Source: Acinetobacter ursingii DSM 16037 = CIP 107286
GTDB taxonomy: Bacteria; Pseudomonadota; Gammaproteobacteria; Pseudomonadales; Moraxellaceae
Direction: 5' to 3'
NCBI RefSeq assembly: GCF_000368825.1
Contig: NZ_KB849717.1
Coordinates: forward strand, 914,792-978,791
DNA: 64,000 bases
The notes beneath the pieces are model-generated. The model was not told the DNA's origin and searched no databases. It saw only the letters and a list, made by a program, of their open reading frames with translations. Both the position numbers and the translations under genes were made by a program. Below are positions 20,530 through 29,299 of this stretch, in pieces (within the stretch, counting starts at the first letter, position 1; each line of letters opens with the position of its first letter).

Positions 20530-21005
20530 TATTGAATTTTTATTATAATTTGGTAAATTTCACATAAGCATTTGATATTTTTATCTATTATGAATTTTAT
20601 GAGTAACCAATTATTTGACATTTCTCATGATATAAAACTATTAAATTTTGACTCGGGATTGGGATTCTTGATTAAAATTCCATACAAAAACAAGGGATTA
20701 AATTTTTTGAAAAAATTAGAAGCATGATTAAGTTCTTCATATATTTCCATAAAATTCATTACATGTACGGGTTATGAGTGAATATGAGTGGTTGGTATTT
20801 ATTGATAGCTTAGATTCGAAGCCTATAAAAACCTATAAAAATATAAAAACCATAATCAGTTCTACTCTTGGCTAGACATATTCAGCATACACCGATCGAT
20901 CACGGCAAAGAATTACAGTTTTTCTGCACCAATTGCTCATCCGATCATTCAATTTAAGCCTATGGGTTAGTCAAGTTTTAGAACATTCATAATGAATCAT
21001 GAAAA
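20530..21005. other. AT-rich gap between siderophore operon and LysR gene
   Basis: I see no supported gene. Notable only are a short tandem motif CTATAAAAACC/TATAAAAATATAAAAACC near 20823-20850, and a stretch at 20881-20960 with less AT-rich composition that could be an old coding remnant; I could not assign it. Confidence 0.3.
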
Positions 21006-21911
21006 CTATCCAATTAAAAACTTGTCAAAATGACAGGTCTTTACCGCAATTTCTGCAATCTCTGGAACAATTCCTGAATCACGGTCAGAACGATAAATTG
21101 CACTGTATTTAATGAGGGGTAATCTTGGCGTGAAATTTAAGATTCTTAATTTGTCGCTATTAATTAAATGTTCTAACGGCTTTAATGGCAAATAAGTAAT
21201 GCCCATTCCTGAAATGGTCAGACCTAATTGCGCCATTAAACTATTACAAATAATATTTTTATTTAAAGTAATTTTTTGCGATAAAAAATAACGCTCATAA
21301 ATCAAGCCTGTACCTGAAGTTGCGCCTTGAACAAAAAATGAAAATTTCTCACGGCTGGCTTGTTCAAAATCAATATTCTTATTTTTTGGAATGAGTTTTG
21401 GTGAACACATCCAGACATTTTCCACACTTTTGAGAGGAAGTGATTTTAATCGAACATCATCATACATATCAGGCGCAATAATAATATCGAGCTGGTCATT
21501 AATAATATTTTCAAATAAGACCCGACTGACTTCAACGGTCGGCTCAATATGTACTCGCGGATAAATTTGTCGGATCTTTTCAATAAAATCTGGGAGCCAT
21601 GTCATGGCGGTTAATTCAGTCACCCCTAAACGCAAACGACTGATCAACACTTTTTTATCGCTGACTTTTTCGAGCATGACATCGCGGCGTTCCAAAATTT
21701 CCTGACAATAAATCAGAAGCTCCCTGCCCTGTTCAGTGAGTTTGGCATTACGATTACTTCGGTCAAAAATTTCGATATCAAATGAGCTTTCAAGCTCATG
21801 GATACGTTTTGAAATCGCCGACTGTGACATGTGCAATTTATCTGCTGCCGCTTCAAAACCACCTAACTTACAAATCCAAGTCAGTGCTTCCATTTGTTTA
21901 AACGTGATCAT
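21006..21911 (-). CDS. LysR-family transcriptional regulator
   Basis: The protein has 301 residues. The N-terminal winged helix-turn-helix covers about residues 1-60 (ALTWICKLGGFEAAADKLHMSQSAISKRIHELE), and a periplasmic-binding-like effector domain begins with LRLGVTELTAMTWLP. It is transcribed away from the rraA-like operon that starts 256 bases later. This divergent pairing is the classical LysR arrangement and suggests that it controls that operon with the substrate or an intermediate as co-inducer. The shared region has AT-rich dyads (for example AATAT...ATATT near 22065-22100), but no T-N11-A box stands out enough to report separately. Confidence 0.9.
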   Translation of the reverse strand: MITFKQMEALTWICKLGGFEAAADKLHMSQSAISKRIHELESSFDIEIFDRSNRNAKLTEQGRELLIYCQEILERRDVMLEKVSDKKVLISRLRLGVTELTAMTWLPDFIEKIRQIYPRVHIEPTVEVSRVLFENIINDQLDIIIAPDMYDDVRLKSLPLKSVENVWMCSPKLIPKNKNIDFEQASREKFSFFVQGATSGTGLIYERYFLSQKITLNKNIICNSLMAQLGLTISGMGITYLPLKPLEHLINSDKLRILNFTPRLPLIKYSAIYRSDRDSGIVPEIAEIAVKTCHFDKFLIG

Positions 21912-22167
21912 ATTGATTTCCTTCTGGATGAGATCAACATAAATCCTTTAATCACGGATAGCAAATAGCCAGAACTTAATGAACAAGTTTTAATATTCAT
22001 AACGTACTGTTTTTATTTATAAAAAAATATTTAAAAAAATTAAACATGAAAAAAAGTGTTTTAAAAATATAGATAAATATCGCTAAAAATATTGTTTAAG
22101 CATTGCTAGTATCAGCTCAAGAGGAAAAATCATCTTCAATGGATTTTGAGAATTAGAGGATACCACC

Positions 22168-22830
22168 ATGTCATTACCCGGCAGTATGATTCACCCCGCA
22201 GCAACGCCACTGACTCAGCAAGAACGTCAACAATTTGTTGATGTCGTGACGCCTCATCTCAGCGACAACATGAACCGAAATGTCGGTATTCATGGTCTAC
22301 AACGCTTTAATAAAACAGGAAAACTGATCGGAACTGCGCTCACCGTAAAAGTCCGTGGCGGAGATAACCTATTGGTATATAAAGCCATGACCATGTTGCA
22401 AGACGGTCATGTTCTGGTGATTGACGCTCAAGGCGATGAAAATAACGCGATTATTGGCGAGCTGATCAAATTAGACTGCATCCGTCGCGGCTGTGTTGGT
22501 TTTGTGATTGACGGCGCAATTCGTGATGTTGCCAGTTTTGAAAATACACCATGTTATGCCCGTTCAATTACTCATCGCGGCCCTTTTAAAACCGGTCCGG
22601 GCGAAATTAATGTACCTGTTATTGTCGGTGGTCAAATTGTTAATCCCGGTGACATCATCGTCGGTGATGAAGATGGTGTGGTGTCTTTCCCTTATGCACA
22701 CAAAGATGAATTACTTGCCTTAGCCGCCAAACATGCAGACAAGGAAAATAAAGTCAAAGAAATGATCGCATCGGGCGTTGAGAATCAGTCGTGGTACATG
22801 GATCTGCTTCGTGAAAAGGGATATCTCTAA
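22168..22830 (+). CDS. RraA-like aldolase (4-hydroxy-4-methyl-2-oxoglutarate / CHA aldolase family)
   Basis: The protein has 220 residues and the RraA/class II HMG-aldolase fold. Motifs are GGDNLLVYKAM, the metal and substrate segment GFVIDGAIRDVASFE (the Arg-Asp pair is the catalytic signature of HMG/CHA aldolases) and NPGDIIVGDEDGVVSFP near the C-terminus. Such enzymes split 4-hydroxy-2-oxo-dicarboxylates to pyruvate plus a second keto acid, and often decarboxylate oxaloacetate. A true RNase E regulator is less likely because the gene sits in a catabolic-type operon. AGAGGA precedes the ATG. The stop shares one base with the next start (TAATG). Confidence 0.85.
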   Translation: MSLPGSMIHPAATPLTQQERQQFVDVVTPHLSDNMNRNVGIHGLQRFNKTGKLIGTALTVKVRGGDNLLVYKAMTMLQDGHVLVIDAQGDENNAIIGELIKLDCIRRGCVGFVIDGAIRDVASFENTPCYARSITHRGPFKTGPGEINVPVIVGGQIVNPGDIIVGDEDGVVSFPYAHKDELLALAAKHADKENKVKEMIASGVENQSWYMDLLREKGYL

Positions 22831-24041
22831 TGAATGCCATGAATTTTATCTCCCAGCGCTTACAGATGATCAAGCCATCACCAAGTATTGCTGCCAATGA
22901 TCTGGTCAATAAATTACGTGCTGAAGGTAAAGATATTATTAACTTCACCATTGGTGAGCCTGATTTCGATACGCCTGAACATATTATGCAAGCAGCGATT
23001 GAAGCGATGCACAAAGGCGATACTCATTATACCAATGCAGCAGGTACAGTCGCAGTACGTCAGGCAATTAGTGAAAAACTGAAACGCGATAACCAGCTTG
23101 ATTACAGCATAAATGAGATCGTATGTGGCAGTGGTGGTAAGCCGCTTATTTTTCATGCTTTTGCAGCAACCCTAGATGTACAGGATGAAGTGATTATTCA
23201 TGCACCTTACTGGGTATCTTATCCTGATTTGGCTACCTTGAATGATGCGACGCCCGTGGTGATTGAAGGACGTCAGGACAATGGTTTTAAGCTTACAGCC
23301 GAAGATCTTGCACCAGCCATTACCGAAAAAACCCGTTGGGTGGTGTTGAATTATCCAAACAACCCAACAGGTGCTGTTTATTCAAAACAGGAACTTGAGG
23401 CTTTAGCAGAACTGCTGAGACAGCATCCTCATGTCCTGATTATGCTAGATGAAATTTATGAATTTTTTGTTTATGACGACCATCAGCATATTTCGCTTGC
23501 TCAAATTGCACCTGATTTAAAAGATCGTATTTTAATTATTAATGGCGCTTCAAAAGGTTATGCCATGACAGGCTGGCGTATAGGTTACGCCGCTGGGCCA
23601 GAATGGTTAATCAAAGCCATGACCAAACTGATCTCACAAACTACGACTTGCCCAAGCTCGGTCAGCCAAGCGGCTGCGGTGGCTGCATTTGCAGGTGATC
23701 AACAGCCCATTTATGACATGTTGGAAATCTATAAAACACGTCGTCAGCGTGTGGTCGAGTTGCTTCAACAAATTTCTGGTTTTGATTTTGAACCACCACA
23801 AGGCGCTTTTTATGTCTTTGCCCATGTTGCAGGTCTGATTGGTAAAGCCACACCTCAAGGGCAAGTGATCCAGTCTGATGCCGATGTCGTTGAATATTTA
23901 CTGCGCGAAGGCGGTGTCGCAACGGTCAGTGGTCAGGCTTATGGCATGTCCCCATTTATTCGTCTTTCTTTTGCAAGCTCAATCGAAGTGATTGAAGAAG
24001 GATGTCAACGGATCAAGAATGCGGTTGCAAAACTCGCTTAA
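22830..24041 (+). CDS. Class I/II PLP-dependent aminotransferase
   Basis: A fold-type I aminotransferase of 403 residues in the aspartate aminotransferase Ib group. Visible are the N-terminal INFTIGEPDFDTPEHI, the loop VLNYPNNPTGAVYS, the cofactor Asp region LIMLDEIYEFFVYDD and the PLP lysine in INGASKGYAMTGWRIGY. The C-terminal carboxylate-binding arginine is in FIRLSFA. It moves an amino group between an L-amino acid and a keto acid, probably with glutamate/2-oxoglutarate. Its coupling with the aldolase suggests that it makes the aldolase substrate from the matching amino acid. Confidence 0.92.
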   Translation: MNAMNFISQRLQMIKPSPSIAANDLVNKLRAEGKDIINFTIGEPDFDTPEHIMQAAIEAMHKGDTHYTNAAGTVAVRQAISEKLKRDNQLDYSINEIVCGSGGKPLIFHAFAATLDVQDEVIIHAPYWVSYPDLATLNDATPVVIEGRQDNGFKLTAEDLAPAITEKTRWVVLNYPNNPTGAVYSKQELEALAELLRQHPHVLIMLDEIYEFFVYDDHQHISLAQIAPDLKDRILIINGASKGYAMTGWRIGYAAGPEWLIKAMTKLISQTTTCPSSVSQAAAVAAFAGDQQPIYDMLEIYKTRRQRVVELLQQISGFDFEPPQGAFYVFAHVAGLIGKATPQGQVIQSDADVVEYLLREGGVATVSGQAYGMSPFIRLSFASSIEVIEEGCQRIKNAVAKLA

Positions 24042-24066
24042 TCGTATTCTTTATTATTAACGATGT

Positions 24067-24176
24067 TGAGAGCATAACCACGATGTCAAACTAATCGAGC
24101 CGATGCAGGTATGGAGAGGCCGTCACGGATGACAGCGCAACACTTTATGCTCTCACCCCTACTCCTTTTGGGGTGA
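24067..24176 (+). promoter_or_regulatory. Structured leader with sequestered RBS and upstream ORF before the symporter
   Basis: A perfect 11-bp long-range stem, TGAGAGCATAA (24067-24077) / TTATGCTCTCA (24145-24155), closes a 67-base domain. The domain contains a smaller hairpin GCCGTCA-CGGA-TGACAGC. Directly after it, CACCCC (24154-24159) can pair with GGGGTG (24170-24175), which is the Shine-Dalgarno region of the symporter. The two stems share bases 24154-24155, so they compete. An in-frame 21-codon ORF (ATG 24111, TGA 24174-24176) abuts the symporter start and ends in SPLLLLG. I could not match it to a known riboswitch class. Confidence 0.5.
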
Positions 24177-25493
24177 ATGATGAACAAGAAACCAAAAATT
24201 TCATTAGTCTGGCAAATCATGATCGGTTTGGTCTTGGGTATTTTAGTGGGTTTTTACCTCAATACTCATCCTTCCGATAATAAATGGTTAATCGAACAAG
24301 TCTTCCAACCGATGGGTGACATTTTCATTAAACTAATGAAAATGATCGTGATCCCGATTGTCTTTTCATGTCTGGTCGTGGGTATTGCTGGGCATTCCGA
24401 TGGCAAATCCATGGGACGCATGGGAGCTAAAACCATTTTTTATTTCCTGTGTGTGACCACGACAGCCATTATCATTGGTCTAGTGGTTGGAAATGTCGTG
24501 AAACCTGGTGCAGGGGCTGACCTTTCATCGATGGTTGCAGCGCATGTGAATACCTTACCGACCACCGAAACCAATCATGGTCTAGGTCATGTTATTTTAA
24601 ATATCATTCCAGACAATATTGTCGATGCCATGGCAAAAGGTAGCTTGCTTCCTGTAATTTTCTTTGCTGTGATGTTTGGTTTAGGCGTCGCGTCTTTACC
24701 CCACGAGAAAAAAGACATTGTGGTTTCTTTCTTCTCGTCTGTATCAGAAGCCATGTTCAAAGTTACACATATGATTATGGCGTATTCTCCAATTGGTATT
24801 TTTGGGATGATCGCAGTCACCGTGACCAATTTCGGCATGGAATCCATGTTGCCTCTGCTTAAATTGATTGGCACAACTTATGTCACTGCAATTTTATTTG
24901 TTGTCATTGTCTTTGGTCTGATTGCTCGATTCATCGGAATCAATATTTTCCAGCTGATTCGCTTTATGAAAGCGGAACTGGTGCTGGCCTTTTCAAGTGC
25001 AAGTTCGACCACGGTATTGCCGCAAGTGATCCAAAAGACTGAACGTTTTGGTTCTGACCGCGGTATTTCAAGCTTTGTGGTTCCAACGGGTTATTCATTT
25101 AATCTCGACGGTGCATCACTCTTCCTTGGTTTGGGAACGCTGTTTATTGCCCAGATTTATGGCATCCATTTGTCGCTTGCAGATCAGATCATGCTGGTGG
25201 TGACGATGGTCATTACCTCTAAAGGTGCAGCAGGCGTACCGGGTTTTATGTTTGTGATTTTATCGGCAACGTTATCCAGTGCAGGAATTCCACTCGAAGG
25301 TATTGCCTTTATCGCAGGGATTTATCGTCTGATGGATATGCCTAATACAGCATTGAATGTTTTAGGTAATACGCTCGCACCGTTAGTAATTTCTAAATGG
25401 GAAGGTAAATTCAGCGAAGAGCGTCATCAGCAAGCGTTACTCAGCATGAAACATTCAAATCCTTCTGTTGCTCAGCCTTCTTCGGAATCTTGA
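24177..25493 (+). CDS. Dicarboxylate/amino acid:cation symporter (DAACS family, GltP/DctA-like)
   Basis: The protein has 438 residues and the glutamate-transporter fold: eight transmembrane helices and two re-entrant hairpins. HP1 carries the Ser-rich motif [12 protein letters not shown], and TM7 carries the NLDGASLF variant of the NMDGT/NLDGT motif. HP2 is [13 protein letters not shown], and TM8 has the substrate-contact region [16 protein letters not shown]. It imports an acidic amino acid or C4/C5 dicarboxylate with H+ or Na+. Starts at 24177 and 24180 (ATGATG) are both possible. Its position in the operon suggests that it imports the pathway substrate. Confidence 0.92.
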   Translation: MMNKKPKISLVWQIMIGLVLGILVGFYLNTHPSDNKWLIEQVFQPMGDIFIKLMKMIVIPIVFSCLVVGIAGHSDGKSMGRMGAKTIFYFLCVTTTAIIIGLVVGNVVKPGAGADLSSMVAAHVNTLPTTETNHGLGHVILNIIPDNIVDAMAKGSLLPVIFFAVMFGLGVASLPHEKKDIVVSFFSSVSEAMFKVTHMIMAYSPIGIFGMIAVTVTNFGMESMLPLLKLIGTTYVTAILFVVIVFGLIARFIGINIFQLIRFMKAELVLAFSSASSTTVLPQVIQKTERFGSDRGISSFVVPTGYSFNLDGASLFLGLGTLFIAQIYGIHLSLADQIMLVVTMVITSKGAAGVPGFMFVILSATLSSAGIPLEGIAFIAGIYRLMDMPNTALNVLGNTLAPLVISKWEGKFSEERHQQALLSMKHSNPSVAQPSSES

Positions 25494-25503
25494 GGTAATC
25501 CCC

Positions 25504-26775
25504 ATGCAAAATTTATCTTATGTCGATGAAAACGAAGGTCAAGCTTGGCTCAACTTTCTGGAACAACTGGATCGTGTAGAGCCATATCTGGGCGATCTCA
25601 AAGAAAATCTGGATCATTTACGTCGTCCAAAGCGTTCATTGATCGTGAATATTCCAGTCAAAATGGATGATGGCACGGTTCGTCATTTTGAAGGTTTCCG
25701 TGTTCAACACAGTATTACTCGTGGTCCGGGTAAAGGCGGGGTCCGTTTTCATCCTGATGTGAATCTGAACGAAGTGATGGCACTGGCAGGCTGGATGACT
25801 ATTAAATGTGCAGCGTTAAATTTACCCTTTGGCGGTGCTAAAGGTGGCGTTCGGGTTGATCCGACGACGTTGTCTAAAAACGAGCTGGAGCGTTTAACCC
25901 GTCGCTATACTACGGAAATCAATTTGATTATTGGACCGCAAAAAGATATTCCTGCACCAGATGTGAGTACGACACCCCAAGTGATGGCATGGATGATGGA
26001 TACTTATTCCATGAATGCAGGTTCTACTGTGACTGGGGTGGTGACAGGTAAACCAGTACATTTGGGTGGTTCACTTGGTCGTTCCAAAGCCACTGGGCGT
26101 GGTGTATTTGTCACAGGACTGGAAGCCGCACAAAAAATTGGTTTAGACATTGCGCATGCAACGGTCTGCGTACAAGGCTTTGGTAATGTTGGCGCTGAAG
26201 CAGCCTTACTGTTCCATGAGTCTGGTGCCAAAGTGATTGCGGTACAAGATCACACCGCAACACTATATCATCCTGAAGGCATTAACATTCCAGACTTATT
26301 GGCTTATCAGAGACAACAAGGTGCCATTAAAGGCTTTGATATGGTTCATGATATCGACAAAAATGAACTCTGGAATATTGAAGCCGATATCTTTATTCCT
26401 GCTGCACTCGAAGGTGTCATTAGCAAAGAAATCGCACAGAAACTTCAAACCAAGCTGATTCTGGAAGGCGCCAATGGCCCCACCGATCCAGCCGCAGATG
26501 ATGTATTAAATGAACGTGGCATTGTGATTGTTCCAGATGTCATTTGTAATGCGGGTGGTGTGACCGTCAGTTATTTTGAATGGGTTCAGGATTTAGCCAG
26601 TTACTTCTGGACGGAAGATGAAATTAATCATCGTATGGACGTAATTATGCGTAAAGCCATTCATGATGTCTGGGATCGTGCACAACATGCCAATTGTTCA
26701 CTTCGAACAGCCGCGTATATCGTTGCCTGTGAACGAATTTTACTGGCGCGTCGTGATCGGGGTTTAATTATCTAG
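25504..26775 (+). CDS. Glu/Leu/Phe/Val family dehydrogenase (glutamate dehydrogenase)
   Basis: The protein has 423 residues from the ATG at 25504, which is preceded by GAGGTAA; a longer reading begins inside the symporter gene. The substrate-binding motif [15 protein letters not shown] and the catalytic-lysine motif [14 protein letters not shown] are present. The Rossmann NAD(P) domain contains [24 protein letters not shown] and the C-terminal [12 protein letters not shown] are typical of GdhA. It converts glutamate to 2-oxoglutarate and ammonium (or the reverse). As last gene of the operon it would regenerate the 2-oxoglutarate acceptor used by the aminotransferase. A second GDH may exist elsewhere in the genome. 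Confidence 0.93.
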   Translation: MQNLSYVDENEGQAWLNFLEQLDRVEPYLGDLKENLDHLRRPKRSLIVNIPVKMDDGTVRHFEGFRVQHSITRGPGKGGVRFHPDVNLNEVMALAGWMTIKCAALNLPFGGAKGGVRVDPTTLSKNELERLTRRYTTEINLIIGPQKDIPAPDVSTTPQVMAWMMDTYSMNAGSTVTGVVTGKPVHLGGSLGRSKATGRGVFVTGLEAAQKIGLDIAHATVCVQGFGNVGAEAALLFHESGAKVIAVQDHTATLYHPEGINIPDLLAYQRQQGAIKGFDMVHDIDKNELWNIEADIFIPAALEGVISKEIAQKLQTKLILEGANGPTDPAADDVLNERGIVIVPDVICNAGGVTVSYFEWVQDLASYFWTEDEINHRMDVIMRKAIHDVWDRAQHANCSLRTAAYIVACERILLARRDRGLII

Positions 26776-26801
26776 GCAATTTGTAGACCATTTTAAAGCT
26801 T

Positions 26802-26834
26802 GGAAGCATCTCTATAGATATTAAAGATGCTTCC
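26802..26834 (+). terminator. Hairpin ending the rraA-aminotransferase-symporter-gdh operon
   Basis: Perfect 10-bp stem GGAAGCATCT (26802-26811) / AGATGCTTCC (26825-26834), 13-base loop, modest T content afterwards (TTCAATCTT). Confidence 0.7.
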
Positions 26835-27333
26835 TTCAATCTTATCGAGATGATCTAAGAACTGATCTTTTAATGAAATATCTAATAAATACAATAACAT
26901 TTAAATAAAAATAAAGTCCGAGTTATAGCTAAAGTCTATTCGGCTTTCTTTGATTATTTTGATTGCGCAAAGATTAGGACTCAACTCATCTCCCTATCTG
27001 CACTGATCTAAATAACGGCTAGATAAAATTATGAAATAAAACGGTCAATGCCATCTTATCCTTTGGCAGCATGACCTAGATGATAGTGGCTACTTATTTA
27101 AGTGGTCTAAAAGAGGCTTAAGCATCTAGCGCTAAATTAAACTATTTCTAAAAATTTTAAGCATCATTGGATGTGACTATTTTTTAATCAAATGTAAGAG
27201 TTTTCCTACATTTGCTGTAAGAAATATCTTATTTTTTTGTCAGCTTATTCATTTTAAACTTCTTGTTATCGTTGTTCATCTCAATGTTTTATCACACATA
27301 AACATGAGAAAATATCATGCTGGGAGATAGACT
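26835..27333. other. AT-rich non-coding gap with a hairpin
   Basis: I see no gene. There is an 8-bp inverted repeat CAAATGTA (27189-27196) / TACATTTG (27207-27214), about 120 bases upstream of the next small gene, which could be an operator or a weak hairpin. A second imperfect stem (AAAGTCCGA ... TCGGCTTT) lies near 26917-26950. Confidence 0.35.
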
Positions 27334-27600
27334 ATGTTTCGCAATAGAAATACAGATGAGGTTCTAAATCAAATTTATGATTTTATAAAAGAACGACCAA
27401 ATTTTTCTAAAAAAGCCCAATGTGAAAAAATTATCGATTTTTTTAGAGAAATACATGAAGAAAATGATGTTGCGTTTGAATATGAAAAACCACATCGAAT
27501 TATTGGAAACTTTGGTTTTCCTCTGATCGTCTCGATTCACGATGCACCCGATTATAATGATAAGCAGCGTTTCATTGACTGGGTTTTAGCACGAATCTAA
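27334..27600 (+). CDS. Small protein of unknown function (88 aa)
   Basis: A soluble, charged protein that starts MFRNRNTDEVLNQIYDF and has a predicted helix-rich N-terminal half and a GNFGFPLIVSIHDAPDYND segment near the C-terminus. GGAGA stands 7 bases before the ATG, which makes translation credible. There is no signal peptide, membrane helix or motif I recognise. It is monocistronic between long non-coding stretches. Confidence 0.65.
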   Translation: MFRNRNTDEVLNQIYDFIKERPNFSKKAQCEKIIDFFREIHEENDVAFEYEKPHRIIGNFGFPLIVSIHDAPDYNDKQRFIDWVLARI

Positions 27601-27867
27601 CTCCCCAGCTTTGAGTCCGCTCTCGATACTGTATTATGCAATGCTCTGCTCAAGTCTATACACAAGCTGTTTAATTTTTTATCTATTTGATTTAAAGTCA
27701 CTTTTCACATAAGCAACCAAAAGGATTTTAAGATCATTTTGTTGATTTCAGGATGACTCAAAAAAGTTTCTTAAATATTTTCAAAAACTTAACAAAATAA
27801 AATTTAAATTACTGATTTTTATAAATATTAATTTTTAAAAAACTAATGCTATTTATATAAAATTGTG

Positions 27868-27974
27868 TATAATTTCGCCAAATAAACCCTCGCTTGGTTG
27901 TAGAAATTTTCTATGACTTAAGTGAGGGTTTTTACATGGATGGCTTATCTGGAAGGGATAATATCGGGTCTTAG
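27868..27974 (+). promoter_or_regulatory. Attenuator-like leader of the YbjJ-like MFS gene
   Basis: A -10 hexamer TATAAT (27868-27873) would start an RNA near 27880. That RNA folds at once into a 12-bp stem AAACCCTCGCTT (27884-27895) / AAGTGAGGGTTT (27920-27931, one G-T pair), ending in five T residues (27929-27933). The GAGGG inside the right arm is also well placed as a ribosome binding site for a 12-residue ORF, MDGLSGRDNIGS (27936-27974), that ends shortly before the MFS start. The element could be a premature terminator, a translational switch or a small RNA. The rest of 27601-27867 is AT-rich and featureless. Confidence 0.45.
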
Positions 27975-27989
27975 ATTGGCGGCTTTAGC

Positions 27990-29198
27990 ATGATCTTTTT
28001 TTCCAGAGCAGCGCGCGCTGATGCTCAAACTCAACTTGTAGCTCAACGTCTTTCAACACGTCTTGCTTTCTTTTCACTCGGTTTTGCAACAGCAGCTTGG
28101 GCTCCTTTGATTCCATTTGCACAACAGCGTTTGCATTTAAATCACGCAGACTTTGGTCTATTACTGCTATGTAGTGGTTTAGGCGCGATTTTGGCCATGC
28201 CCATCACTGGCCTATTAATTTATCGTATAGGCTGTAAAGTGCTGATCAGTGCTGCCCTGCTGATGCTCTTACTATCATTACCTGCTTTAGCACTGGGTAG
28301 TACCGCGCTGAGTATGGCGGTAATTTTATTCTTTTTCGGAACTGCGGCAGGTAGCTTGGGTGTGACGGTCAATTTCCAAGCGGTTTTTGTAGAAAAGAAT
28401 TCGGATAAACCCATGATGTCAGGTTTTCATGGCATGTGCAGTTTAGGCGGCTTGCTTGGCGTCATGAGCATGGCAGTTTTATTGGCAATCGGCGTTTCAC
28501 CTGTGATCAGTGTTTTTATGATTGGTCTGGTTCTGGTCGCAATGAGCTTCGTAAGTGTTCCTTATGCATTAGCAGTTATGCCCAAAGAGGCTCCACTAAA
28601 TGAAAAGTCTAACGAAGATTTATCAGTCAGCAACACAAAAAAGCGCCCGAGCCTTTTAATCCTGATTATCGGGGTGATTTGCTTTATTAGCTTTTTATCT
28701 GAAGGTTCAGCAATGGACTGGAGTGGCATTTATCTGACGCATAATTTTGGTCTGAATGCTGCTTATGCAGGACTGGGTTATACCTGTTTTGCTATCGCCA
28801 TGACTGCGGGTCGTTTAATGGGTCAACAAGCACTTCAGTTATTGGGTGAATCCAAGCTGATTCAGTATAGTGTGATTTGCGCATTTGTTGGATTGATGAG
28901 TATCATACTGGCACCGCAATGGCTATTTGTTCTGATCGGCTATGCTTTACTCGGCTTAGGTTCGGCCAATATTGTACCTGTGATGTTTTCACGCGTTGGA
29001 CGACAAAATAGCATGCAAAAAGCGGCTGCTTTATCATGTGTATCGACCATTGCCTATACAGGATCATTAACTGGACCTGCCCTGATTGGCATTATTGGAG
29101 AATATATAGGTCTTCAATTAGTCTTTGCATGTCTGGCTGGTTTAATTCTTTCAATTTTGGCACTGAATCACTTTAGTCAAATCAAGGCTCAAAAATAG
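27990..29198 (+). CDS. MFS transporter, YbjJ-like
   Basis: An inner-membrane protein of 402 residues with 12 predicted helices. The N-terminal segment RLSTRLAFFSLGFATAAWAPLIPFAQ resembles the YbjJ/FucP-like branch of the major facilitator superfamily, where LIPxxxxRLxLxxxxxGLLLLxxGLGAxxxMP is conserved. SAMDWSGIYL in the second half is another mark of this branch. The substrate is unknown, with sugars and small polar compounds proposed for relatives. A hydrophilic loop rich in Asn, Ser and Lys separates the two halves. It stands alone between the leader element and a bidirectional terminator. Confidence 0.85.
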   Translation: MIFFSRAARADAQTQLVAQRLSTRLAFFSLGFATAAWAPLIPFAQQRLHLNHADFGLLLLCSGLGAILAMPITGLLIYRIGCKVLISAALLMLLLSLPALALGSTALSMAVILFFFGTAAGSLGVTVNFQAVFVEKNSDKPMMSGFHGMCSLGGLLGVMSMAVLLAIGVSPVISVFMIGLVLVAMSFVSVPYALAVMPKEAPLNEKSNEDLSVSNTKKRPSLLILIIGVICFISFLSEGSAMDWSGIYLTHNFGLNAAYAGLGYTCFAIAMTAGRLMGQQALQLLGESKLIQYSVICAFVGLMSIILAPQWLFVLIGYALLGLGSANIVPVMFSRVGRQNSMQKAAALSCVSTIAYTGSLTGPALIGIIGEYIGLQLVFACLAGLILSILALNHFSQIKAQK

Positions 29199-29209
29199 TT
29201 TGTATCAAT

Positions 29210-29248
29210 AATAAAGTCTTTGGTTATTACCACAAAGACTTTATTTTT
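29210..29248 (+). terminator. Bidirectional terminator between MFS gene and otsA
   Basis: Perfect 13-bp stem AATAAAGTCTTTG (29210-29222) / CAAAGACTTTATT (29233-29245), then T residues. It lies between convergent genes and can serve both. Confidence 0.9.
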
Positions 29249-29299
29249 ACTCTAAGCATTGTGATGAATGTCAGTTCAAATGTTGATATTGTTTATGGT

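Noticed and set aside
20881..20960. Possible transposase or coding remnant upstream of the siderophore operon
   Set aside because: All frames give short peptides without recognisable motifs.
24067..24160. Glycine riboswitch, because GGAGAG is present
   Set aside because: The second conserved core (GCCGAAGGGGCAA-like) and the tandem arrangement are missing.
25468..25503. Longer glutamate dehydrogenase start
   Set aside because: It overlaps the symporter end and lacks an RBS; ATG 25504 follows GAGGTAA.
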